This document shows positions 13,988 through 21,395 of a DNA stretch of 33,739 bases, in pieces. The notes beneath the pieces are model-generated. The model was not told the DNA's origin. It worked only from the letters and a program-made list of their open reading frames with translations, and did no database searches. The translations under genes and the position numbers were made by a program. Source of the DNA: Saccharopolyspora elongata (GTDB taxonomy: Bacteria; Actinomycetota; Actinomycetes; Mycobacteriales; Pseudonocardiaceae); NCBI RefSeq assembly GCF_004348985.1, contig NZ_SMKW01000094.1, positions 1-33,739 of the forward strand, given 5' to 3'. Position 1 is the first letter of the stretch. Every line of letters begins with the position of its first letter.

Positions 13988-15049
13988 ATGTCTGGAGCCA
14001 ACGACCCGTACGACCCGAAAGAGGTCGCCGCGCTGTCGCCGGAGACGCTGGACCGCGCGGTGGTCGAGGCCAGCAAAGCCTTCGCCGCGACCACCGACCT
14101 CGATGCGCTGGCGGCCGTCAAGCCCGCGCACCTCGGGGACCGTTCGCCGCTGCTGACCGCGCGCCGGGAGATCGGCGCGCTGCCGCCGAAGGCGCGATCG
14201 GAGGCCGGCAAGCGCGTCAACCAGGCCCGCGAGGCGATCCAGGGCGCATTCGACGAGCGCCGCGCCGCCCTGCAGGCCGAGCGCGACGAGCGGGTGCTGC
14301 GCGAGGAGACGGTCGACGTCACGCTGCCCTGGGACCGCGTCCCGGCCGGCGCGCGGCACCCGCTCAGGCAGCTCGCCGAGCAGGTCGAGGACACCTTCGT
14401 GGCGATGGGCTGGGAGGTCGCCGAGGGTCCCGAGCTGGAGACCGAGTGGTTCAACTTCGACGCGTTGAACTTCGGCAAGGACCACCCGGCGCGCACCATG
14501 CAGGACACCTTCTACGTCGGTCCGGAGAACTCCGGGCTGGTGCTGCGCACCCACACCTCGCCGTCGCAGATCCGCTCGCTGCTGGAGCGGGACCTGCCGG
14601 TGTACGTGGTGTGCCCCGGCCGCACCTTCCGCACCGACGAGCTGGACACCACCCACACCCCGGTGTTCTCGCAGGTCGAGGGCCTGGCGGTGGACAAGGG
14701 CCTGACGATGGCGCACCTCAAGGGCACCTTGGACGCGTTCGCCCGGGCGATGTTCGGCCCGGAATCCAAGACCCGGTTGCGGCCGTCGTTCTTCCCGTTC
14801 ACCGAGCCGTCGGCGGAGATGGACGTGTGGTTCCCGGAGAAGAAGGGCGGCGCCGGCTGGGTCGAGTGGGGCGGCTGCGGCATGGTCAACCCGAACGTGC
14901 TGCGCGCCTGCGGCGTCGACCCCGACGTCTACACGGGCTTCGCGTTCGGCATGGGGCTGGAGCGCACGCTGCAGTTCCGCAACGGCATCCCGGACATGCG
15001 CGACATCGTCGAGGGCGACGTCCGGTTCACCCAGCCGTTCGGCATCTGA
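13988..15049 (+). CDS. pheS: Phenylalanyl-tRNA synthetase alpha subunit
   Basis: This is the catalytic subunit of the alpha2-beta2 class II enzyme that charges tRNA-Phe. The 353-residue protein has an N-terminal coiled coil (about 50-110), then the class II core with FRTDELDTTHTPVFSQVEG (motif 2) and GMGLERTLQFRNGIPDMRD (motif 3). GGCGMVNPNVLRACGVDP is the family signature. The ATG at 13988 matches the family N-terminus. An in-frame ATG at 13899 would add 30 residues but has no ribosome site. The GGGAG before 13988 is somewhat distant (13 nt). pheT follows after 45 nt. Confidence 0.96.
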   Translation: MSGANDPYDPKEVAALSPETLDRAVVEASKAFAATTDLDALAAVKPAHLGDRSPLLTARREIGALPPKARSEAGKRVNQAREAIQGAFDERRAALQAERDERVLREETVDVTLPWDRVPAGARHPLRQLAEQVEDTFVAMGWEVAEGPELETEWFNFDALNFGKDHPARTMQDTFYVGPENSGLVLRTHTSPSQIRSLLERDLPVYVVCPGRTFRTDELDTTHTPVFSQVEGLAVDKGLTMAHLKGTLDAFARAMFGPESKTRLRPSFFPFTEPSAEMDVWFPEKKGGAGWVEWGGCGMVNPNVLRACGVDPDVYTGFAFGMGLERTLQFRNGIPDMRDIVEGDVRFTQPFGI

Positions 15050-15094
15050 TGCCCACCGACACCACCCACCTGAACGAGAGAAAGGCCTGACCAA

Positions 15095-17587
15095 GTGCGG
15101 ATTCCGGTTTCCTGGCTGGCCGAGCACCTTGAGCTGCCCGAGGAGACGACCGCGGAGACGCTGGCCGAAGCGTTCATCCGGATCGGCTTGGAGGTCGAAG
15201 AGGTCGTCCACCTGACCCAGGTGCGCGGGCCGCTCGTGGCCGGTCGCGTCGCCGCGATCGAGGAACTCACCGAGTTCAAGAAGCCGATCCGGTTCTGCCA
15301 GGTCGAGGTCGGCGCGGACGACTCCGGCGAGCAGCAGGTGCAGGGCGTCATCTGCGGTGCCCGCAACTTCCAGGAGGGCGACCTGGTCGTGGTCGCGCTG
15401 CCCGGTGCGGTGCTGCCCGGCGACTTCGAGATCACCTCCCGCAAGACCTACGGCAAGGTCAGCGAGGGCATGATCTGCTCGGCCAAGGAGCTGGGCATCG
15501 GCGAGGACCACGACGGCATCCTGGTGCTGCCGCCCGGTTCGGCCGACCCCGGCGACGACGCGGTCGAGCTGGTGGGGCTGGACGACTCGATCATCGAGCT
15601 GGCCATCACCCCGGACCGCGGCTACTGCTTCTCGGTGCGCGGCCTGGCCCGCGAGCTGTCCAACGCGCTCGACGTGCCGTTCGGCGACCCGGGCACCCGC
15701 CCGGTCCCGGCCGACGACCGGCCCTCGCGCGAGGTCGAGCTGCGCGACCCGAGCGCCTGCTCGCGGTTCGTGCTGCGCAGGGTCACCGGTGTCGACCCGA
15801 CCGCGCCGAGCCCCTGGTGGCTCCGCCGCCGCCTGGCGCTGGCCGGGATGCGGTCCATCTCGCTGGCCGTGGACGTCACCAACTACGTGATGCTCGAGCT
15901 GGGCCAGCCGCTGCACGCCTTCGACACCACGAAGGTGACCGGTGCGCTGGTGGTGCGCCGCGCCGAGCAGGGCGAGAAGCTGACCACCCTGGACGGTCTG
16001 AGCCGCGAGCTGGACCCGGACGACATCGTGATCTGCGATGACAGCGGCCCGGTGTCGCTGGCCGGCGTGATGGGCGGCGAGTCCACCGAGATCGGCCACA
16101 ACACGCACGACGTGCTGCTGGAGGCGGCGAACTGGGATCCGGCCAGCATCGCCCGCACCATCCGCCGGCACAAGCTGCCCAGCGAGGCGGGCAAGCGCTT
16201 CGAGCGGACGGTGGACCCGGCGATCGCCGCGGTGGCCACCGAGCTGGCCGCGCAGCTGCTGGTCCGCTACGGCGACGGCACCATCGCGCCGGGCCGTACC
16301 GACGTCGGCGAGCCGAAGCAGCCCGAGCCGGTGACCATGCCGCTGGCGCTGCCGGACAAGATCGCCGGGGTGTACTACGACCGCGGCGTGACCGCCCGGC
16401 GGCTGAGCCAGATCGGCTGCCGCATCGAGGTCGGCACCTCCGACGAGGGCGTCGGCGTGGTCACCGCGACCCCGCCGACGTGGCGGCCGGACCTGAAGCA
16501 GCCGTACGACCTGGTCGAGGAAGTGCTGCGCCTGGAGGGGTACCACACGATCCCCTCGGTGCTGCCCGCCGCGCCGGCCGGGCGCGGGCTCAACGCGGAG
16601 CAGCGCCGCGAGCGCGCGGTCTCCCGCGCGCTGGCCGGTGAGGGCTACGTCGAGGTCCTGCCGTTCCCGTTCGTCGGCAAGGCGACGCTGGACGACTTCG
16701 GCCTCGCCGAGGACGACCCGCGACGGCGCACCATGACGGTGCTCAACGCGTTGGAGAGCGACCGGTCGTTGCTGACCACGACGCTGCTGACCGGGCTGGC
16801 GGAAACCTTGCAGCGCAACGTTTCCCGCGGCCAGCGCGATCTCGCGTTGTTCCACATCGGACAGGTCGTGCAGCCCGCGGAGAACCAGCCCGCGGTGCCT
16901 TCGGTCGGCGTGGCGTCGCGGCCCAGCGACGAGGAGCTCGCCGCGCTGCACGCGTCGCTGCCGGCGCAGCCGAAGCACGTCGCCGTGATGCTGGGCGGCA
17001 ACCGCGAGCGCGCCGGCTGGTGGGGCAAGGGCCGCGAGGCGAACTGGGCGGACGCGGTGCAGGCCGCGCGCGTCGTCGCCGAGGCCGCCCGCGTGGAGCT
17101 GACGGTGAGCGCGGGCGAGCTCGCGCCGTGGCACCCGGGCCGGTGCGCGCAGCTGAAGGCCGGTGACGTCGTCGTCGGCCACGCGGGCGAGCTGCACCCG
17201 AAGGTCGTGGAGGCGCTGGGCCTGCCGAAGCGGACCTGCGCGATGGAGCTCGACCTGGACGCCCTGCCGCTGACCGACCGCCGCCCGGCACCGCAGATCT
17301 CGGCGTACCCGCCGGTGCTGATGGACATCGCCCTCGTGGTGGACGAGGGTGTGGCCGGGGCCGACGTGATCGACGCGGTCCGCGCCGGCGGCGGCGAGCT
17401 GCTGGAGGACGTGCGGCTGTTCGACGTCTACGCCGGTGAGCAGCTCGACGAGGGCAAGAAGTCGCTGGCCCTGGCGCTGCGCTTCCGCGCCTCGGACCGG
17501 ACGCTCAAGCAGGAGGAGGCCACCGAGGCCCGCGACGGGGCGGTGCGAGCCGCCACCGAGCGCCTCGGCGCCAGCCTCCGCGCCTGA
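15095..17587 (+). CDS. pheT: Phenylalanyl-tRNA synthetase beta subunit
   Basis: At 830 residues this is full length for the beta subunit, which carries the tRNA-binding and editing domains. In order: an N-terminal region MRIPVSWLAEHLELPEE, an EMAP-II-like tRNA-binding domain (about 40-150), the B3/B4 editing domain (around residues 210-370), the B5 domain (about 400-475), the synthetase-like core, and a C-terminal ferredoxin-fold anticodon-binding domain from about residue 735 (ISAYPPVLMDIALVVDE to the end). The GTG at 15095 follows GAGAGAAAGG. It is co-transcribed with pheS, and a perfect palindrome starts 7 bp after its stop. Confidence 0.96.
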   Translation: MRIPVSWLAEHLELPEETTAETLAEAFIRIGLEVEEVVHLTQVRGPLVAGRVAAIEELTEFKKPIRFCQVEVGADDSGEQQVQGVICGARNFQEGDLVVVALPGAVLPGDFEITSRKTYGKVSEGMICSAKELGIGEDHDGILVLPPGSADPGDDAVELVGLDDSIIELAITPDRGYCFSVRGLARELSNALDVPFGDPGTRPVPADDRPSREVELRDPSACSRFVLRRVTGVDPTAPSPWWLRRRLALAGMRSISLAVDVTNYVMLELGQPLHAFDTTKVTGALVVRRAEQGEKLTTLDGLSRELDPDDIVICDDSGPVSLAGVMGGESTEIGHNTHDVLLEAANWDPASIARTIRRHKLPSEAGKRFERTVDPAIAAVATELAAQLLVRYGDGTIAPGRTDVGEPKQPEPVTMPLALPDKIAGVYYDRGVTARRLSQIGCRIEVGTSDEGVGVVTATPPTWRPDLKQPYDLVEEVLRLEGYHTIPSVLPAAPAGRGLNAEQRRERAVSRALAGEGYVEVLPFPFVGKATLDDFGLAEDDPRRRTMTVLNALESDRSLLTTTLLTGLAETLQRNVSRGQRDLALFHIGQVVQPAENQPAVPSVGVASRPSDEELAALHASLPAQPKHVAVMLGGNRERAGWWGKGREANWADAVQAARVVAEAARVELTVSAGELAPWHPGRCAQLKAGDVVVGHAGELHPKVVEALGLPKRTCAMELDLDALPLTDRRPAPQISAYPPVLMDIALVVDEGVAGADVIDAVRAGGGELLEDVRLFDVYAGEQLDEGKKSLALALRFRASDRTLKQEEATEARDGAVRAATERLGASLRA

Positions 17588-17594
17588 CTGTTCA

Positions 17595-17644
17595 GCCGCA
17601 ATTTCCATTGAAATCGAAGATTCGATTTCAATGGAAATTGCGGC
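17595..17644. repeat. Perfect 24-bp-arm AT-rich palindrome
   Basis: Arms at 17595-17618 and 17621-17644 are exact reverse complements around a 2-nt centre. The arm begins GCCGCAATTTCC and ends GAAATCGAA. The arm is far richer in A+T than the surrounding ~70% GC DNA. It lies between pheT and the PucR regulator gene and ends 21 bp before the latter's GTG. It may terminate pheST, serve as an operator for the regulator, or be the trace of an insertion. There is no T-run after it. Confidence 0.85.
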
Positions 17645-17665
17645 CTTGTCATCCGAGGAGCCGCC

Positions 17666-19183
17666 GTGGTCAAGCTGGATCGGTTGATCAACGTCCTCGG
17701 CGGCCTCGGGGCCCGGCTGGGCAACGCCCCGCGATCCAGGTCCACGGAGCTGCGGTCGGTGGCGCTGCACGACCCGGCCGATCCCGCCCCGGGCGGTGAG
17801 GACGTCCTGCTCGCCGTCGGCGTCGACGCCGACGGCGCGGCTGATCTGCTCTCGAGCACCCGCGCCGAAGTGGTCGTGCTGCGCTGCACCGAACTCGGCG
17901 AGCGGGCGCTCGCGGCGGCCCGCGACCGGCACGTGACGGTGGTGCTCGTCGATCCGGCCGTGTCGTGGGGGCAGCTGGCGGCCGTGATCTACGGGCTGGT
18001 GCTGGAGGGCCGCGAAACCGAGGCGGGCCGGGGCCCGACGGACCTGTTCGCGCTGGCCGACGCGCTCGCGGACTCGGTCGGTGGGCCGGTGACGATCGAG
18101 GACCACCGCTCCGGCGTGCTCGCGTACTCCAGTCGGCAGCACAGCGCCGACCGGGCCCGGCTGGCCACGATCCTGGGGCGGCGGGTGCCCGCGGAGATCC
18201 GGCGGGAGCTGACCGAGCGCGGCGTGTTCCGGCACCTGGAGACCTCCGACGAACCGATCTTCGTGGCGCCGCTGGGGCCGGAATCCCTGCACGGCAGGGC
18301 GGTCGTGGCGGTCCGCGCGGGCAAGGAACTGCTGGGCTCGATCTGGGTGGTGACGGAGCACGCACTCACGGACGCGCACCAGGCCGCTCTGGTCAGCGGC
18401 GCGCGCACCGCGGCGCTGCACCTGCTCCGCTCCCGGGCCAGCGCGGATCTGGAGCGGCAGGTCGAATCCGATCTGGTCACCGGGCTGCTGGAGGGGCACG
18501 AGGACCCAACCGCGGCGTTGAGCCGCCTCGGACTGCGCAGCACGAGGTACCGCGTGGTGGCGGTGCAGGTGCACACCGGTGGCGCGCCGGAGGCCGCGCC
18601 GCTGCTCGCCTTCGAGCGGGCGACGACCGGTTTCGGCTGGTCGCGGCCGGGGCGCAGCGCGCTGTTCGCGAACACCGTCTACACGATCTTGCCGCACGAG
18701 GACGCCGAGCCGGCGTGCGAGTGGGCGCGGGCTCTGGTCCGGGAACTCGCCGGCGATGCGACGGTCCTCGTCGGGGTGGGCGGCCCGGCCGGGCCCGCGC
18801 AGCTGGTGGACAGCCGACAAGAAGCGGACGAGAGTCTGGCGATCCACGCGACGCGGGCGGACCGGGGCGCGGCCGTGGTCTACGACGAGGCGTGGCACGA
18901 GATCTTGCTGCGGCGGCTGCGGCACGTCGCGTCGACAGGGCGGGTGCCGGATCGTGGCCCCGTCGTCGAGCTCCGCCGCCACGACCGGGAGCACGGCACG
19001 AGCTACGTCGAGACGTTGCGGGCGTGGCTGGAATGCCAGGGCGACCTGGGTGCCGCGGCGGCGCGGCTGGAGGTCCACCCGAACACCGTCCGGTACCGGA
19101 TGCGGAAGATGGCCGAGCTGACGCCGCTGGACCTGGACGACCCCGACGCCAGGCTGGCGATGATCATCGCGCTCGCCGTGTAG
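17666..19183 (+). CDS. PucR/CdaR-type transcriptional regulator
   Basis: The 505-residue protein has an N-terminal PucR-like sensory domain (about residues 1-125, with LLAVGVDADGAADLL and VTVVLVDPAVSWGQL), a middle region of the GGDEF-like/GAF type, and a C-terminal helix-turn-helix of the CdaR kind (LECQGDLGAAAARLEVHPN followed by TVRYRMRKMAEL, near residues 460-490). Such regulators control catabolism of purines, amino acids and sugar acids. GTG at 17666 is preceded by GAGGAG. The FAD oxidoreductase gene follows on the same strand after 102 nt and is the likely target. The palindrome just upstream is a candidate binding site. The ligand is unknown. Confidence 0.87.
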   Translation: MVKLDRLINVLGGLGARLGNAPRSRSTELRSVALHDPADPAPGGEDVLLAVGVDADGAADLLSSTRAEVVVLRCTELGERALAAARDRHVTVVLVDPAVSWGQLAAVIYGLVLEGRETEAGRGPTDLFALADALADSVGGPVTIEDHRSGVLAYSSRQHSADRARLATILGRRVPAEIRRELTERGVFRHLETSDEPIFVAPLGPESLHGRAVVAVRAGKELLGSIWVVTEHALTDAHQAALVSGARTAALHLLRSRASADLERQVESDLVTGLLEGHEDPTAALSRLGLRSTRYRVVAVQVHTGGAPEAAPLLAFERATTGFGWSRPGRSALFANTVYTILPHEDAEPACEWARALVRELAGDATVLVGVGGPAGPAQLVDSRQEADESLAIHATRADRGAAVVYDEAWHEILLRRLRHVASTGRVPDRGPVVELRRHDREHGTSYVETLRAWLECQGDLGAAAARLEVHPNTVRYRMRKMAELTPLDLDDPDARLAMIIALAV

Positions 19184-19285
19184 TCGGTTCCGGCCAATCG
19201 GGGCGCCGCGATTTGTGCGATTCCGACACTGGCGCGGCGCCGCAGCCGAGGCAGGCTCCACCTCAAGACGTTTCGAGGAGGAAGC

Positions 19286-20539
19286 ATGCGCGAGGACGGG
19301 ATCGACGGGATTCCGCGCCGGGCCGTGGTGATCGGCGCGGGTGTGGTCGGCTTGTCGACCGCTTGGTTCTTGCAGGAGCACGGCGTCGAGGTCACGGTGC
19401 TCGACCGCGAGGACGTCGCGGCCGGTGCGTCGTGGGGCAACGCCGGTTACCTCTCGCCGGGGTTCTCGATCCCGCTGCCGGAGCCGAGCGTGCTGCGCTA
19501 CGGGTTGCGGTCGCTGTTCGACCGGGACGCGCCGTTGTACGTGCCGGCCTCGGTGGATCCCGGGCTGTGGTCCTTCCTCACCGGTTTCGCCCGGCGGTGC
19601 ACGCCCTGGGCCTGGCAGCGGTCGATGCGCGCGTTCGTCCCGATGAACGCCGAGTGCCTGGACGCCTTCGATGCGCTGACCGCGGGCGGCGTGTCCGCGC
19701 CGACGGTGCCCGCGCCGATCACGGCGGCGTTCGAGAAGCCCGAGCAGGTCGCCGAGCTGCGGCACGAGTTCGAACAGATCCGCCGCTGCGGCCAGGACGT
19801 CGAGGTACGCGAACTGTCCACTTCGGACGTCGACGTGCCGCAGCTGTCGTCGCGCATCGCGGCGGTGCTGCGGGTGGAGGGGCAGCGCTTCGTGGACCCC
19901 GGCGAGTTCACCCGGAGCCTGGCGAAGTCGGTGGTGGAGCGCGGCGGCAAGCTGCGCACCGGATTCCGCGTGCGGGAGGTGCTGCGCGGCTCCGGTCAGG
20001 TCACCGTCAAGTCGGAGCAGGACGAGCGGGTGTCGGCCGAGGCGGTCGTGCTGGCCACCGGCGCGTGGCTGAGCCGGCTGGCGAAGCCGCTGGGCGTCCG
20101 CACCGCGGTGCGGGCCGGCCGCGGCTACTCGTTCACGGTGCCGACCGAGCAGCCCGTGCCGGGCCCGATCTACCTGCCCGCGGCGCGCGTGGCGTGCACG
20201 CCGTACCAGGGCGGCCTCCGGGTGGCGGGAACGATGGAGTTCCGCTCGGTGGACGATCCGCTGGACCGCGGCCGCATCGAAGCGATCGTGCGCTCCGCGC
20301 GCCCGCTGCTGAAGGGCGTCGGCTGGAACGAACGCCGTGACGAGTGGGTCGGCGGCCGCCCGGTGACGCCCGACGGCCTGCCGCTGATCGGTTCGACGAA
20401 GATGCCCGGCGCCTACGTCGCGGGCGGCCACGGCATGTGGGGCCTGACCCTGGGCCCGCTCACCGGGCGCCTGCTGGCGGAGCAGATCACCACCGGAAAG
20501 CGCCCGGCGCTCCTGCGGCCGTTCGACCCGCTGCGATGA
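19286..20539 (+). CDS. DadA-like FAD-dependent D-amino-acid/amine oxidoreductase
   Basis: This 417-residue protein of the DAO superfamily carries the Rossmann FAD site RRAVVIGAGVVGLSTAWFL (GxGxxG at residues 17-22) ending in VLDRED. SWGNAGYLSPGFSIPLPEP is typical of D-amino-acid dehydrogenase (DadA) proteins. The C-terminal HGMWGLTLGPLTGRLLAEQ completes the FAD fold. Likely activity is oxidative deamination of D-amino acids or a similar secondary amine such as a proline derivative. The ATG at 19286 follows GAGGAGG. It is downstream of a PucR regulator and its stop overlaps the ATG of a small ORF. The exact substrate cannot be read from the sequence. Confidence 0.88.
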   Translation: MREDGIDGIPRRAVVIGAGVVGLSTAWFLQEHGVEVTVLDREDVAAGASWGNAGYLSPGFSIPLPEPSVLRYGLRSLFDRDAPLYVPASVDPGLWSFLTGFARRCTPWAWQRSMRAFVPMNAECLDAFDALTAGGVSAPTVPAPITAAFEKPEQVAELRHEFEQIRRCGQDVEVRELSTSDVDVPQLSSRIAAVLRVEGQRFVDPGEFTRSLAKSVVERGGKLRTGFRVREVLRGSGQVTVKSEQDERVSAEAVVLATGAWLSRLAKPLGVRTAVRAGRGYSFTVPTEQPVPGPIYLPAARVACTPYQGGLRVAGTMEFRSVDDPLDRGRIEAIVRSARPLLKGVGWNERRDEWVGGRPVTPDGLPLIGSTKMPGAYVAGGHGMWGLTLGPLTGRLLAEQITTGKRPALLRPFDPLR

Positions 20540-20706
20540 GCACGGACCTGACGGCGGCGGAGCGAGCTGAACTCGACCGCCTCCGCCGCGAGAACCAGCT
20601 GCTGCGAGTGGAGAAGGAGATGCTCCTGCGCATCGCCACGGAATACGCCCTGGACGTGCACCCCGCGGTCAGCGGCGACCGCGGGGTGCACGGCGGAGGT
20701 GGTTGA
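20536..20706 (+). CDS. Small coiled-coil protein, 56 aa
   Basis: The ORF starts with an ATG that overlaps the stop of the oxidoreductase gene (ATGA). It encodes an alpha-helical heptad stretch AERAELDRLRRENQLLRVEK and EMLLRIATEYALD, then a Gly-rich tail. The tail is encoded by the arms of a perfect 15-bp hairpin (20656-20691), so the last 17 codons may not be full-length in most transcripts. The helical part resembles the tail of IS3-type OrfA proteins, but no rest of a transposase is present. It could be a coupled small protein working with the oxidoreductase or a relic. No function is assigned. Confidence 0.5.
   Translation: MSTDLTAAERAELDRLRRENQLLRVEKEMLLRIATEYALDVHPAVSGDRGVHGGGG
20656..20691. 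terminator. Convergent bidirectional terminator hairpin
   Basis: A perfect 15-bp stem, GTGCACCCCGCGGTC with its complement, closes an AGCGGC loop. It overlaps the last codons of the GNAT gene and the end of the small coiled-coil ORF, so it can stop both convergent transcripts. Confidence 0.8.
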
Positions 20707-21289
20707 TCGGGCTGCGGGCGGCGAACTCGGTGGCGGTGATGCCCATCAGCACGAGGCACTGGGCTCCGCCGCACAGGAATTCCGGGTCGCGCAGGCGGCC
20801 TTCCTCGCGGAAGCCGAGTTTGCCGTGCAGCGCGAGGGAAGCGGCGTTGCCGTCGTAGATCCCGACCTCGCACTTGCGGTAGCGCAGCCGCCCGAACATG
20901 AACGCGAGCAGGGCGGTGATCGCGTCGTCGGCGTAGCCGCGGCGGCGGTGCTGCGGGCCGATCCCGATGCCGTAGCCGAACCGGCCGGAACCGGGCTCGG
21001 CCTGGCTGGCGGACAGCGAGCCGACCAGCGTCCGGTCCAGCAGCGTCTCGATGGCCAGCTGGATGTCGTCGCCGGAGTCGCCGTGGTGCGCCCGGTGCGC
21101 TCCCCAGTGCCGGTAGCCGTCGAACTTCGGGTAGTGGGTGTCGGACGATTCCCGGTCGAACCGCATCAGCGTGCGCCGGTCGGCCGGCTCGACGCGCCGC
21201 AACCGCACCCGCTGCCCGACCGGGCCCGACGTCGTGATCGACATCGAACGGCGGGCACCCGTGCCGGGGCGGGGTGGGGTCATCGTCAT
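20669..21289 (-). CDS. GNAT-family N-acetyltransferase
   Basis: The protein is about 206 residues from the chosen start. The acetyl-CoA binding motif A is clear: GYGIGIGPQHRRRGYADDAI, with the RRRGYA pyrophosphate loop, followed by ALLAFMFGRLRYRKCEVGIYDGN and ASLALHGKLGFREEGRLRD. The fold resembles RimJ/RimL or antibiotic acetyltransferases. The substrate is unknown. The start is uncertain: ATG at 21289 and 21283 or 21244 are all possible and none has a strong ribosome site. It lies about 107 nt downstream of the kinase gene on the same strand and may be co-transcribed with it. Its 3' end overlaps a terminator shared with the small ORF. Confidence 0.8.
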   Translation of the reverse strand: MTMTPPRPGTGARRSMSITTSGPVGQRVRLRRVEPADRRTLMRFDRESSDTHYPKFDGYRHWGAHRAHHGDSGDDIQLAIETLLDRTLVGSLSASQAEPGSGRFGYGIGIGPQHRRRGYADDAITALLAFMFGRLRYRKCEVGIYDGNAASLALHGKLGFREEGRLRDPEFLCGGAQCLVLMGITATEFAARSPINHLRRAPRGRR

Positions 21290-21395
21290 CGGCAACGATG
21301 ATGCCCGGAGAGCCGCGCCGAAGTCGAAGCGGGGTGCCCCCGGCTGCTGGCCGCGCACGGCGCGCTGCGGCCGCCTCGTCGCGACGGAGGCTAGA

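Noticed and set aside
13982..20431. A 2149-codon open frame on the minus strand
   Set aside because: It lies opposite pheS, pheT, the PucR gene and the oxidoreductase. Its translation is Arg/His/Gln/Val-rich low complexity, as expected from the antisense frame of GC-rich genes, and it has no domain.
20536..20706. IS3-type transposase remnant
   Set aside because: Only a short Leu/Arg heptad helix resembles OrfA. No helix-turn-helix, no OrfB and no terminal inverted repeats are present.
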